Shown here: positions 8,237-16,347 of the stretch, in pieces
Numbering within the stretch: position 1 is the first letter of the stretch
Layout: every line of letters starts with the position of its first letter
DNA from: Virgisporangium ochraceum
Lineage (GTDB): Bacteria > Actinomycetota > Actinomycetes > Mycobacteriales > Micromonosporaceae
Reading direction: 5' to 3'
Assembly (NCBI RefSeq): GCF_016863655.1
Contig: NZ_BOPH01000134.1
Coordinates: 1 to 57,493 of the forward strand
DNA: 57,493 nt
Notes under the pieces: model-generated
Told to the model about the DNA's origin: nothing
Databases searched by the model: none
Seen by the model: the letters and a program-made list of their open reading frames with translations, nothing else
Program-made: the position numbers and the translations under genes

Positions 8237-9415
8237 ATGTCAGCCCCTGCACCGACGCTCGACGAGGCCGTCGCCGCCGCACTGGCCAATGTCCAGGATC
8301 CGGAGATCCGTCGGCCGATCACCGAGCTGGGCATGGTCCAGTCCGTTTCGGTGGGCTCTGACGGATTGGCCCGGATCGGCATCCTGCTCACGGTGTCGGG
8401 CTGCCCGTTGAAGGACAAGCTGCGCCAGGACATCACCGCGGCCGCCACGTCGGTGCCCGGCGTCACCGCGGTGGAGATCGACTTCGGGGCGATGACCGCG
8501 GAGCAGCGGCAGGAGCTGCAGGCCAAGCTGCGTAGCGGCGGCGGCAGCCACGCGGGCCACGGGCACGGCGGGGGCGCCGAACCGGTGATCCCGTTCGCGC
8601 AGCCGGAGTCGCGGACCCGCGTGTACGCGGTGGCCAGCGGCAAGGGCGGGGTCGGCAAGTCGAGCGTCACCGTGAACCTGGCGGCGGCGCTGGCCAAGCG
8701 CGGCCTCTCGGTCGGCGTGGTCGACGCCGACATCTACGGCCACTCGGTGCCCCGCATGCTGGGCGTCGACGGCGGGCCCACCCGGGTCGAAGACATGATC
8801 ATGCCGCCGCAGGCGGTGCACGGCATCAAGGTCATCTCGATCGGCATGTTCACCCCCGGCAACGCCGCGGTGGTGTGGCGCGGGCCGATGCTGCACCGCG
8901 CCCTGCAGCAGTTCCTCGCCGACGTCTACTGGGGCGACCTCGACGTGCTGCTGCTCGACCTGCCGCCGGGCACCGGCGACGTGGCGATCTCGCTGGCCCA
9001 GCTGCTGCCGAGCGCGGAGATCCTGGTGGTCACCACCCCGCAGCAGGCCGCCGCCGAGGTCGCCGAGCGGGCCGGCGCCATCGCGCTGCAGACCCACCAG
9101 CGCATCATCGGCGTCGTCGAGAACATGTCGTGGCTGGAGCTGCCCGACGGCACCCGCATGGACGTGTTCGGCGAGGGCGGCGGGCAGACGGTCGCCGACT
9201 CGCTGACCCAGGGCATCGGCGCGAAGGTCCCGCTGCTCGGCCAGATCCCGCTCGAGCCGAAGCTTCGCGAACTCGGCGACGAAGGCACCCCGATCGTGCT
9301 CGCGGCACCCGAGTCGCCGGCGGCCAGGGCGCTGACGGCGATCGCCGACACCCTGGCCGTCCGGCGCGACTCGCTGGTCGGCAAGCGCCTCGGCCTGCGG
9401 CCCGCCGGGCGTTAG
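8237..9415 (+). CDS. mrp: Mrp/NBP35 family P-loop ATPase
   Basis: A 392-aa protein. Residues 1-95 are a MIP18/DUF59 domain (VQDPEIRRPITELGMV, SGCPLKD). A short His/Gly-rich linker (GSHAGHGHGGG) follows, then the ParA/Mrp ATPase with the deviant Walker A GKGGVGKSS near 135-143, DADIYGHSVPRMLG, and DLPPGTGDVAISLAQL. The family moves or assembles iron-sulfur clusters. However, the usual CxxC after ENMS is replaced by ENMSWLELPDG, with no Cys there, as I recall also for mycobacterial Mrp. Its stop overlaps the convergent alpha-glucosidase stop within TTAG. Confidence 0.88.
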   Translation: MSAPAPTLDEAVAAALANVQDPEIRRPITELGMVQSVSVGSDGLARIGILLTVSGCPLKDKLRQDITAAATSVPGVTAVEIDFGAMTAEQRQELQAKLRSGGGSHAGHGHGGGAEPVIPFAQPESRTRVYAVASGKGGVGKSSVTVNLAAALAKRGLSVGVVDADIYGHSVPRMLGVDGGPTRVEDMIMPPQAVHGIKVISIGMFTPGNAAVVWRGPMLHRALQQFLADVYWGDLDVLLLDLPPGTGDVAISLAQLLPSAEILVVTTPQQAAAEVAERAGAIALQTHQRIIGVVENMSWLELPDGTRMDVFGEGGGQTVADSLTQGIGAKVPLLGQIPLEPKLRELGDEGTPIVLAAPESPAARALTAIADTLAVRRDSLVGKRLGLRPAGR

Positions 9416-10992
9416 CGGCGCAGCCAGGCGGTGGCGTCGGGCGCCAGCCGTCCGTCTTCCAGCGGCACGCTGGTGAGCAGCACCTCCGTGTGCGGGGGCA
9501 GGTCCACCGACGCCGGGCTCAGGTTCGCCACGCAGGTAAAGCCCGGCTCGCGGTCGAAGGCCAGGACCCCGTCGGTGACGTCCGTCCGCCACTCGATCGT
9601 GCCGGCGCCCAGGGCACCGGTCGAGCGCCGCAGGCGCAGCGCCTCGCGGTAGAGGCAGAGCATCGAGTCCGGGTTTCCGGACTCCGCGGTCACCGTGTAG
9701 GCGCGCCAGCCGTCCGGCTGGGGAAGCCAGGGCTTCTCCCGCGCATCGGCCGGGGAGAAGCCGAACGGCGACGTGTCGCCGCTCCACGGGATGGGCACGC
9801 GGCAGCCGTCCCGGCCGGGGTCGGTGTAGTTGGAGCGCCTGTAGAAGGGGTCCTGGCGTAGCTCGTCCGGGATCTCGGTCTCGAGTTCCGGCAGCCCCAG
9901 TTCCTCGCCCTGGTAGACGTAGACGGCACCGGGCAGGGCCATCATCAGCAACGCCGCGGCGCGGGCGCGCCTCGTGCCGAGGGCGAGGTCGCTCGGGGTG
10001 CCGAAGAGCTTGCCGCCGAACGAGAACGTCGTGTCGGGACGGCCGTACCTGGTGACATGGCGGGTGACGTCGTGGTTCGACAGCACCCACGTGGCGTGTG
10101 CGTCGACCGGTGCGTGTGCGGCCAGCGTGGCGTCGACGCACTCGCGCAGCACGGCAGGGTCCCAGGCGGCGCTGAGGAACATGAAGTTGAACGCGGTGTG
10201 GATCTCGTCGGGACGCAGGTAGGCGGCGAAGCGCTCGTGGTCGGGCAGCCAGATCTCGCCGATCAGCACGCGGTCGTCGGCGTACGAGTCGGTGACCCGG
10301 CGCCAGCCCTGGTAGATCTCGTGGATGCCGTCGCGGTCGGTGTAGGACTCCGGGTGCGGCAGGTCGAAGTCCTTGATGAGGACGGCCGCGGAGTCGATGC
10401 GGATGCCGTCGACGCCCCGGTCGAGCCAGAACCGCAGCACGTCTTCGAACTCGGCCCGCACCTCCCGGTTCTGCCAGTTGAAGTCGGGCTGGCCGGGGTC
10501 GAACAGGTGCAGGTACCACTGTCCATCGTGGACCCGCGTCCACGCCGGTCCCCCGAAGATCGACTCCCAGTCGTTCGGAGGCTGGTCCCCACGCCCGTCC
10601 CGGAAGATGAAGCGCGACCGTTCAGGCGTTCCCGGACCGGCGACCAGCGCCGCCTTGAACCAGGCGTGGTCGACCGAACCGTGGTTCGGCACGACGTCGA
10701 TGATCATGCGGAGACCGAGGGAGTGCGCCTCCTCGATGAGCTTCTCCGCCTCGGCGAGCGTGCCGAACGCAGGGTCGATGGCGCGGTAGTCGGCCACGTC
10801 GTAGCCGCCGTCGGCCATCGGCGACGGGTACCACGGCGTCACCCAGATGGCGTCGACGCCAAGCTCCGCCAGGTACGGCAGCCGCGACCGCATACCGGCC
10901 AGATCGCCGACTCCGTCGCCGTTCCCGTCGGCGAAGCTGCGCACGTACACCTGGTAGATGGCCGCACCGGGCCACCATGCCTGAGTCGACAC
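9412..10992 (-). CDS. Glycoside hydrolase family 13 alpha-glucosidase
   Basis: A 526-aa cytosolic GH13 enzyme with no signal peptide. It probably hydrolyses maltose, oligomaltosides, trehalose-like or isomaltose-like sugars brought in by the adjacent ABC permeases. The four GH13 regions are DVVPNH (about 99-104), GIRIDSA with nucleophile Asp200, IGEIW with acid/base Glu246, and SNHDV with Asp308. The GTG at 10992 is chosen because AGCAGG lies eight bases upstream. A longer frame to 11064 would overlap the permease gene. It is the last gene of the operon lipoprotein-permease-permease-glucosidase. The exact linkage specificity cannot be read from sequence. Confidence 0.9.
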   Translation of the reverse strand: MSTQAWWPGAAIYQVYVRSFADGNGDGVGDLAGMRSRLPYLAELGVDAIWVTPWYPSPMADGGYDVADYRAIDPAFGTLAEAEKLIEEAHSLGLRMIIDVVPNHGSVDHAWFKAALVAGPGTPERSRFIFRDGRGDQPPNDWESIFGGPAWTRVHDGQWYLHLFDPGQPDFNWQNREVRAEFEDVLRFWLDRGVDGIRIDSAAVLIKDFDLPHPESYTDRDGIHEIYQGWRRVTDSYADDRVLIGEIWLPDHERFAAYLRPDEIHTAFNFMFLSAAWDPAVLRECVDATLAAHAPVDAHATWVLSNHDVTRHVTRYGRPDTTFSFGGKLFGTPSDLALGTRRARAAALLMMALPGAVYVYQGEELGLPELETEIPDELRQDPFYRRSNYTDPGRDGCRVPIPWSGDTSPFGFSPADAREKPWLPQPDGWRAYTVTAESGNPDSMLCLYREALRLRRSTGALGAGTIEWRTDVTDGVLAFDREPGFTCVANLSPASVDLPPHTEVLLTSVPLEDGRLAPDATAWLRR

Positions 10993-11008
10993 GTAGTACC
11001 TGCTCTCT

Positions 11009-11956
11009 TTAACCCTTGATACTGCCGGCCGAGAGGCCGGCCAGGATCTGCCTCTGGAAAACAAGGAAAACGGCGATCATCGGGATGCTGGCGATCGCCA
11101 GCCCCGCCATCAGCTCGGTCGGCGTGACGAACGTGGTGCCGGCGAGCCGGGACAGCGCGACGCTCAACGACTGCGACTCCGGGTCCTGCAGCACCAGCAG
11201 CGGCCACAGGAAGTCCTTCCACATCGCGATGATCGCGAAGATCGAGATGACCGCGAGCACCGGACGGCTCAGCGGCAGCACCACGCTCCACAGCACCCGC
11301 AGCCGGCCCGCGCCGTCGATCGCGGCCGCGTCGAGCAGGTCGTTGGGTATCTGGTCGAAGAACCGCTTGAGGACGTAGATGTTGAACGCGTTCGCGGCGG
11401 CCGGCAGCCACAACGCCCACGGCGTGTTCAGCAGTTGCAGGTCGGCGACCGTGAGGTAGGCCGGGATCAGCAGCGCCGACGCGGGAAGCATCAGGCTCGC
11501 GAGCATCAGCCCGAGCACGACCTTGCCGAACATCGGCCGCAGCTTCGACAACGCGTACGCCGCCGCCACGTCGACGACGATCTGGAACAGCCAGCCACCG
11601 ATCGCGTAGTAGACGGTGTTGACGAAGAACTTCGCGATGTCGAGGCGGGTCCAGGCGTCGCTGTAGGTCTCGGGATGGAACGTCTGCGGGATCAGCGTCG
11701 GGTTCGTCTGCGCGTACTCGGCCGGCGACTTCACCGCGCTGGCGAACATCCAGTACAGCGGGAAGACGAACGCGATCGTGAACCCGACCATCGTGAGCGT
11801 CAGCACGATCCAGTAGATGACGCGCGACCTGGTCCGGTTCAGCTCCTTCTCGGAGATGAGGGTTCTCGGGCCGCTTCCCAGCGGCTTCCGTCGCCTGGGC
11901 GCGGCCGCCCGGGGTTGCGCTTGTGCGGCGTGACGCGGCGGCGCGGTCATCGTCAT
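11009..11956 (-). CDS. Carbohydrate ABC transporter permease (MalG-like)
   Basis: A 315-aa inner-membrane permease. A basic cytoplasmic tail (about 1-45) precedes six transmembrane helices. The EAA-type loop is LLDAAAIDGAGRLRVLWSVVLPLSRP, where the ATPase docks. FPLYWMFASAVK near the first helix and the ending LSAGSIKG are typical of the MalG/CUT1 family. The ATG at 11956 overlaps the TGA of the upstream permease (ATGA) and follows AGGAGG. It would pair with the permease at 11953-12855 and an ATPase encoded elsewhere. Confidence 0.92.
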   Translation of the reverse strand: MTMTAPPRHAAQAQPRAAAPRRRKPLGSGPRTLISEKELNRTRSRVIYWIVLTLTMVGFTIAFVFPLYWMFASAVKSPAEYAQTNPTLIPQTFHPETYSDAWTRLDIAKFFVNTVYYAIGGWLFQIVVDVAAAYALSKLRPMFGKVVLGLMLASLMLPASALLIPAYLTVADLQLLNTPWALWLPAAANAFNIYVLKRFFDQIPNDLLDAAAIDGAGRLRVLWSVVLPLSRPVLAVISIFAIIAMWKDFLWPLLVLQDPESQSLSVALSRLAGTTFVTPTELMAGLAIASIPMIAVFLVFQRQILAGLSAGSIKG

Positions 11957-12855
11957 GTGTCCTCCTGGCCCCGGGTAAGGCGGAGATAGACCGCCGAGAA
12001 CAACGCGAGCACGATGAACAGCAGCACGCTCATCGCCGCGGCGAGCCCGAAGTCCTGGTTCACCACGAACGCGTAGCGGTAGACGAGGATCATCACGGTG
12101 ATCGTCGACGGTGTGGTGGTTCCGGTGAGCTGGTAGGGCTCGATGAACACCTGCATGGTGGCGATGACCTGCAGCAGAAGCATCACCAGCAGCAGGAAAC
12201 GCATCTGCGGAAACGTGACGTAGCGCAGCCGCTGCCAGAGGCTGGCACCGTCGATCTCGGCGGCCTCGTACAGCTCGCCGGGGATGTTCTGCAGGCCGGC
12301 CAGGTAGATGATCGTCGCGCTGCCCATGTTGGCCCACGTCGACACGAGGACCAGCGAGATCATCGCGGTGTCGGCGTCCTGGGTCCAGGCACTCGTGGGC
12401 AGGTGCAGTCCACTGAGGACGGTGTTGAACAGGCCCGCGCCGGGATCGTAGAAGTACTGCCACAGCAGGACACTGACGATCGGCGGCAGCATCACCGGCA
12501 GGTACACGGCCAGCCGGAAGTAGCCCTTGAAGTGCCGCAGCTCGTTCAGCAGGATCGCGAGCGCGAACGGCACGAGGTAGCCGAACACGAGCGCCAGCCC
12601 GGTGAACTTGAGCGTGTTCCACCACGCCGTGAGGAACAGCGGGTCGTCGAAGACGCGCTCGTAGTTGTCCAGGCCCACCCAGATCGGGTCGGTGACCAGG
12701 TTGTCCTGCTGGAAGCTCAGCATGATGCCGCGCAGCATCGGCCACCAGGAGAACAACGCGAAGCACACCAGTGCGGCGGCGAGGAAGGCGTAGGCGAGGG
12801 CGTTGTCGCCGATCTTTCTTCTGCGCCGGGCACTCGTGTGCGTCAGAACCGCCAT
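11953..12855 (-). CDS. Carbohydrate ABC transporter permease (MalF-like)
   Basis: A 300-aa permease of the CUT1 family with six predicted helices. It has a basic N-terminus (RRRRK), the periplasmic loop WVGLDNYERVFDDPLF, and the EAA loop ELYEAAEIDGASLWQRLRYVTFPQMR. The ATG at 12855 is chosen over a GTG at 12867 because GAGGTGA lies eight bases before it; the GTG falls inside that Shine-Dalgarno sequence. It is separated from the upstream lipoprotein gene by 85 bp containing an inverted repeat. Confidence 0.92.
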   Translation of the reverse strand: MAVLTHTSARRRRKIGDNALAYAFLAAALVCFALFSWWPMLRGIMLSFQQDNLVTDPIWVGLDNYERVFDDPLFLTAWWNTLKFTGLALVFGYLVPFALAILLNELRHFKGYFRLAVYLPVMLPPIVSVLLWQYFYDPGAGLFNTVLSGLHLPTSAWTQDADTAMISLVLVSTWANMGSATIIYLAGLQNIPGELYEAAEIDGASLWQRLRYVTFPQMRFLLLVMLLLQVIATMQVFIEPYQLTGTTTPSTITVMILVYRYAFVVNQDFGLAAAMSVLLFIVLALFSAVYLRLTRGQEDT

Positions 12856-12880
12856 TACGTGCGTCACCTCTTGGCTTGTG

Positions 12881-12928
12881 AACCCCCGGCGGCCGCGACC
12901 CGGGCGGCGGCCGCGACCACCGGGGGTT
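12881..12928 (-). other. Intercistronic inverted repeat between binding protein and permease genes
   Basis: Arms at 12881-12892 and 12917-12928 pair at 11 of 12 positions (AACCCCCGGCGG against CCACCGGGGGTT). In the minus-strand transcript this hairpin follows the lipoprotein stop and has no U-run after it. It may be a processing or stabilising stem that keeps the binding protein more abundant than the permeases, as in other sugar ABC operons. Confidence 0.6.
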
Positions 12929-12940
12929 TCCCCGTTTTTT

Positions 12941-14302
12941 CTACTTTGGTAGAGCCGACAGGATCTGGTTGACCTGCTTCTCCGCGTCGGCGAGAAGCTT
13001 GTCGACGTTCGCGTTCCGGTCGGTGAGGACGCCCTGCATGGCCGTGTCGAGGACCGCGTAGATCTGCTGCGCCGCCGGCGGCTCCACCTTCAGCGGGATC
13101 TTCTCGGTGCTCTCGGTGAAGGCCTTGTAGTTGTCGGTGGGGACGTTGCCGTACTGCTTCGCCGCGGCGAGGTACTTCTCCTCGGCCGCGCCGGTGTAGA
13201 GGTTCGGCTGGGGCAGGCCGACCGGAACCTTGTCGGCGGCCTTGCGTTGGAAGTCCACTGCCGCCCGGTCGGGGTTCGTGTACATCCAGGTCAGCCACGT
13301 GAGGCCGGCCTTGATCTTCGCCGGGGTGGCCTTGGCGTTGAACATGAACGCCTCGCCGCCACCGAGCGTCGCCTGGCCGCCGGGGATCGGGCCGAGACCG
13401 TAGTCGTTGTAGTTGCCCTTGTACTGGTTGACGATCGTCGGGATGTTGTCCGGCGCGGCCACGTACATGCCGAGCTTGCCGGAGCCCATCATCGTCAGCA
13501 GGTCGGCGTACTCGAGCAGCTGCTTCTCGCCCATGCTGTTGTCGGTCCAGCGCATGTCGTACAACTGCTGGAGGACCTGCTTGCCCTTGGCGTCGTTGAA
13601 CGCCGCCTTCCAGGTGTCGCCGTCCTGCTTGGCGATGTCGCCGCCGAGCGAGTAGATCTCGGCGGTGAAGTGCCAGCCGCCGGTGTTGCTCTTGCTGTAG
13701 TCGCCGTAGCCGACGTGCCCGTCACCGAGCGCCGCGATCTTCTTGGCCGCGTCGCGGACCTCCTGCCACGTGGCCGGCGGCTTGTTCGGGTCGAGCCCCG
13801 CCTTGGTGAACACGGCGCGGTTGTAGAGCAGGCCGAGGGTGTAGTTGGTCCACGGGAGGCCGTAGACCTTGCCCTTGTCGTCCTTGAAGACCTTCATGAG
13901 GTCGGGCTTGATCTGCTCGACGACCGGGAAGTCCTTCAGGTACGGCGTGATGTCGGCGACCTGCCGCTTGGCGATCAGCTGGGCCGGGTCGGTGAAGTAG
14001 ACGTAGAAGACGTCCTCGAGCTGCCCACCGGCGAGCTTGGAGGAGAACGTCTTCGGGTCCATCTTCCCTTCCTTGGCATCGATCTTGATCTTCGGATACT
14101 TCTTCTCGAACTCCGCCACGTCGGCGAGGTAGTTCTTGCGGTTCACCTCCTCCGTCTCCGGCGGGAGCGCGTTGACGGTGATGGTGACGACGCCGTCAGC
14201 GGACTCGCCGCTGTCTTCGTCTCCGTTGCAGGCGGCCGTCCCGAGAACAAGGCCGGCGGCGAGCAGCAGGCTGACCGCTCTGCCGCTGCTGGCTCTGATC
14301 AT
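12941..14302 (-). CDS. Extracellular sugar-binding lipoprotein of ABC transporter
   Basis: A 453-aa solute-binding protein. The lipoprotein signal peptide MIRASSGRAVSLLLAAGLVL is followed by lipobox LGTAAC, with Cys25 the acylated residue. The mature part is a family-1 (MalE-like) binding protein: FEKKYPKIKI, VYGLPWTNYTLGLLYNRAVF, ATWQEVRDAAKKIAA, GGGEAFMFNAKA. GGAAGGAA lies eight bases before the ATG at 14302. An upstream in-frame ATG at 14335 is rejected because it would bury the signal peptide. It is the first gene of the operon, preceded by a long leader with a LacI-like palindrome. Confidence 0.92.
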   Translation of the reverse strand: MIRASSGRAVSLLLAAGLVLGTAACNGDEDSGESADGVVTITVNALPPETEEVNRKNYLADVAEFEKKYPKIKIDAKEGKMDPKTFSSKLAGGQLEDVFYVYFTDPAQLIAKRQVADITPYLKDFPVVEQIKPDLMKVFKDDKGKVYGLPWTNYTLGLLYNRAVFTKAGLDPNKPPATWQEVRDAAKKIAALGDGHVGYGDYSKSNTGGWHFTAEIYSLGGDIAKQDGDTWKAAFNDAKGKQVLQQLYDMRWTDNSMGEKQLLEYADLLTMMGSGKLGMYVAAPDNIPTIVNQYKGNYNDYGLGPIPGGQATLGGGEAFMFNAKATPAKIKAGLTWLTWMYTNPDRAAVDFQRKAADKVPVGLPQPNLYTGAAEEKYLAAAKQYGNVPTDNYKAFTESTEKIPLKVEPPAAQQIYAVLDTAMQGVLTDRNANVDKLLADAEKQVNQILSALPK

Positions 14303-14489
14303 GTCGAAGTTCCTTCCACTGCCGTATGGGCACATGGGCGTGGTGGATCGGCCGGCGGGCGGGCGGCCCGTCGGCGGTGGGTTGCGTCAGTTGTGGCGGG
14401 TGGGTGGGTGGACCGGCGGGGCGCCCTGCGCGCGAAGCGCGGGACGGTGCCGGCGTAGCCAGAAGGGTAGGCGTCGATCCCGCAAGAAG

Positions 14490-14522
14490 TAAATACACGG
14501 ATGCAAAAAAGCCATTGCGCAA
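14490..14522 (-). promoter_or_regulatory. Putative promoter and LacI-type operator of the sugar operon
   Basis: TTGCGCAA at 14515-14522 is a perfect 8-bp palindrome of the form favoured by LacI-family repressors. TATTTA (minus strand, 14490-14495) could be the -10 box. The palindrome would then touch the -35 region, a normal place for repression. A TTGCGCA half also lies in the lacI promoter. Confidence 0.45.
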
Positions 14523-14572
14523 CGAACAGAGCGGGCGAGATTGGCGAAAGCGCTGGTCAGCGCGCTGGTTCG

Positions 14573-14650
14573 CGCCGATCTTGCAGTTGTAGCCCCGGAC
14601 CAAAAGCCGCGAATGGGCGGGAAAGGGCGGCCACGACTGCAAGATCGGCG
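14573..14650. repeat. Long dispersed palindrome, copy A
   Basis: Arms 14573-14594 and 14629-14650 are inverted copies that match at 20 of 22 positions; the two differences still allow G-T pairing. The core is GATCTTGCAGTTGT. The same arm occurs at 32679-32758 and starts again at 57479. It is a dispersed repeat, not a simple terminator. Confidence 0.85.
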
Positions 14651-14708
14651 GGCGGAAGAGGCGCGGGCGGGCCGGCGTGCGGGGCGGGCCGGCCAGGAGG
14701 CACGGGGC

Positions 14709-14771
14709 GCGCGTGGCCCGGGGCGCGAGCGCGCGTGGCCCGGGGCGCGAGCGCGCGTGGCCCGGGGCGCG
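14709..14771. repeat. 22-bp tandem repeat, about 2.9 copies
   Basis: The unit begins GCGCGTGGCCCGGGGCGCGA and recurs at 14709-14730, 14731-14752 and 14753-14771 (partial). It is almost pure G+C and lies between the palindrome and the 3' end of the lacI-type gene. Confidence 0.85.
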
Positions 14772-14794
14772 GAGGCCCGGGTGTGCCGGGGCCC

Positions 14795-14872
14795 TGCTAC
14801 GGGGCGGTGGCGTTCAGCGGGCGGGGCGCGCGGGCCGGGTTGCTACGCGGCGGTGCGGTTCAGCGGGCGGGG
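14795..14872. repeat. Direct duplication covering the 3' end of the LacI-type gene
   Basis: A segment of about 32 bp beginning TGCTACG at 14795 is repeated, with a few differences, from 14841. Both copies share GTTCAGCGGGCGGGG. The second copy contains the stop codon of the regulator (14860-14862), so the first looks like a decayed tandem copy of the gene's tail. Confidence 0.7.
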
Positions 14873-15864
14873 GCGGTCGAGCCGCGCACCACCAGTTCAG
14901 GCTCGAAGAGGAGTTCGTCGGTCGAGATGACGGCACCGTCGATCTGGCCCACCAGGAGTTCCACCGCCGCCCGGCCCATCGACTCGATCGGCTGGCGCAC
15001 CGTGGTCAGCGGCGGGTCGGTGCAGTTCATGAACGCCGAGTCGTCGTAGCCGACCACCGACAGGTCCGCCGGCACCGACCGGCCGCTGCGGCGGGCCGCC
15101 CGGATCGCACCTAGCGCGAGCGGATCGCTGGCGCACACGATCCCGGTGATGCCGCGCTTGATCAGCCGGGTGGCGGCGGCCTGCCCGCTCTCGATGGAGA
15201 ACATTCCGTGCTCGAACTGGTCGTCGTCGAGCTTGATGCCGGCGGCCGCCGCGGTTTCGCGGAAAGCGACCTCCTTGCGTCTCGACGGAATGTGATCCGG
15301 CGGGGCGAGCACCATGCCGACGCGGGTGTGGCCGAGCGCCAGCAGGTGGCCGAGGGCCTGCTCCACCGCGACGGCGTCGTCGCAGGAGACGCGAGGGAAG
15401 TCGAGCTGGTCGATGGCCGCGTTGATGAGTACTGCCGGCAGGCGGCGTTCGACGATGCGACCGTAGTGCGCGTGCGGCGCGTCGGCCTGCGCGTAGAAGC
15501 CGCCGGCGAAGATGATGCCGCTCACCTGGTGCTGCAGCAGCAGCTCGACGTACTCGGCCTCGGTGACGCCGCCCGCCGTTCTGGTACACAGCACCGGCGT
15601 GAAGCCCTGCTGGGCCAGCGCGCCGCCGACCACCTCGGCGAACGCGGGGAAGATCGGGTTCTGCAGCTCCGGGAGCACCAGCCCGACCAGGCGGCCGCGG
15701 TCGCCGCGCAGCTGGGTGGGCCGCTCGTACCCGAGCACGTCGAGAGCGGTGAGCACCGCCTCGCGGGTGTTCTCGGACACCCCCGGCTTGCCGTTCAGCA
15801 CCCGGCTGACCGTGGCCTCGCTGACCCCGACCTTCTTCGCCACTTCAGCAAGGCGACGCGTCAT
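14860..15864 (-). CDS. LacI family transcriptional regulator
   Basis: A 334-aa repressor. The N-terminal LacI helix-turn-helix is RLAEVAKKVGVSEATVSRVLNGKPGVSENTR (residues 4-34). A hinge and a periplasmic-binding-protein-like effector domain follow (GLVLPELQNPIFPAF, GIIFAGG, RVSCDDAVAVEQALGHLLALGHTRVG, DLSVVGYDDSAF, TTVRQPIESMGRAAVELL). It is encoded on the same strand just upstream of the sugar operon and is its likely regulator. TAAGAT lies seven bases before the ATG with no Shine-Dalgarno sequence, so the mRNA is probably leaderless. TTGCGCA overlaps its core promoter, suggesting autoregulation. Confidence 0.92.
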   Translation of the reverse strand: MTRRLAEVAKKVGVSEATVSRVLNGKPGVSENTREAVLTALDVLGYERPTQLRGDRGRLVGLVLPELQNPIFPAFAEVVGGALAQQGFTPVLCTRTAGGVTEAEYVELLLQHQVSGIIFAGGFYAQADAPHAHYGRIVERRLPAVLINAAIDQLDFPRVSCDDAVAVEQALGHLLALGHTRVGMVLAPPDHIPSRRKEVAFRETAAAAGIKLDDDQFEHGMFSIESGQAAATRLIKRGITGIVCASDPLALGAIRAARRSGRSVPADLSVVGYDDSAFMNCTDPPLTTVRQPIESMGRAAVELLVGQIDGAVISTDELLFEPELVVRGSTAPAR

Positions 15865-15871
15865 GGCCGCA

Positions 15872-15894
15872 ATCTTACGACAGAATGCGCAAGC
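15872..15894 (-). promoter_or_regulatory. Core promoter of the LacI-type gene with operator half-site
   Basis: On the minus strand, TAAGAT (15872-15877) is placed seven bases before the ATG. CTTGCGCA (15886-15893) lies between the -10 and the expected -35. It shares TTGCGCA with the palindrome in front of the sugar operon. Confidence 0.45.
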
Positions 15895-15902
15895 CGCTTA
15901 CG

Positions 15903-16331
15903 TCAGGTTGCGTCGTCGTACCGGACGGCCGGCTTGGCCGTCGGCTCCGAGCCGGTGGTGGCGCCGGTGACCGAGCGCGTGCTCTTGTCGAGGTTCAGGG
16001 CATCCGTGGTGCTCTTGACCTCGCCGTACGCGCTGTCGGTCGTCTTCTTGATGTCGCGGTAGGCCTCTTGGAACGGCTTGCGCAGCGCGTCCTCCTCGGC
16101 CTCGCTCAGCAGATGCTTACGCAAGAAGGTCTTCGGATGGAGGTCTTCGAGCTCGATGTTGGTACCGAGTTCGCGCGACAGGTCGCTGGTGGCGTTGCGC
16201 GCCATTCCCCGCACCTTGCGCAAGAAGCCCATGGTGTCGGAGATCGCCTTGGGCAACCGGTCGGGGCCGATGATGAACAGCGCCAACAGCACGAGCGCCA
16301 GGATCTCGAAGCCCCCGAGATTCTCGAACAC
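15903..16331 (-). CDS. tatB: Sec-independent protein translocase TatB
   Basis: A 142-aa TatA/B-family protein. The N-terminal membrane helix is FEILALVLLALFIIGPDRLP (about 8-27) with the conserved Gly-Pro hinge. An amphipathic helix (KAISDTMGFLRKVRGMARNATSDL) and a long charged tail follow. The Glu at position 9 (GFE) and the length favour TatB over TatA. The start is GTG. It follows htrA by 16 bp and is probably cotranscribed with it, as in mycobacteria. It would work with TatA/TatC encoded elsewhere; the DUF1501 and PhoX proteins in this window are likely clients. Confidence 0.9.
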   Translation of the reverse strand: MFENLGGFEILALVLLALFIIGPDRLPKAISDTMGFLRKVRGMARNATSDLSRELGTNIELEDLHPKTFLRKHLLSEAEEDALRKPFQEAYRDIKKTTDSAYGEVKSTTDALNLDKSTRSVTGATTGSEPTAKPAVRYDDAT

Positions 16332-16347
16332 GCCGTGAGCCTACGAC

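Larger units (their letters stand above)
14303..14859. other. 557-bp gene-free region between the sugar operon and its LacI regulator
   Basis: This stretch holds the operon promoter and putative operator (about 14490-14522), a long palindromic repeat (14573-14650), a 22-bp tandem repeat (14709-14771) and a duplicated copy of the lacI 3' end. The open frames here come from very high GC content and show no protein-like composition. Confidence 0.7.

Noticed and set aside
14501..15114. Overlapping forward frames in the region of GC-rich repeats
   Set aside because: They are Gly/Ala/Arg low complexity over tandem repeats and antisense to the LacI-type gene.
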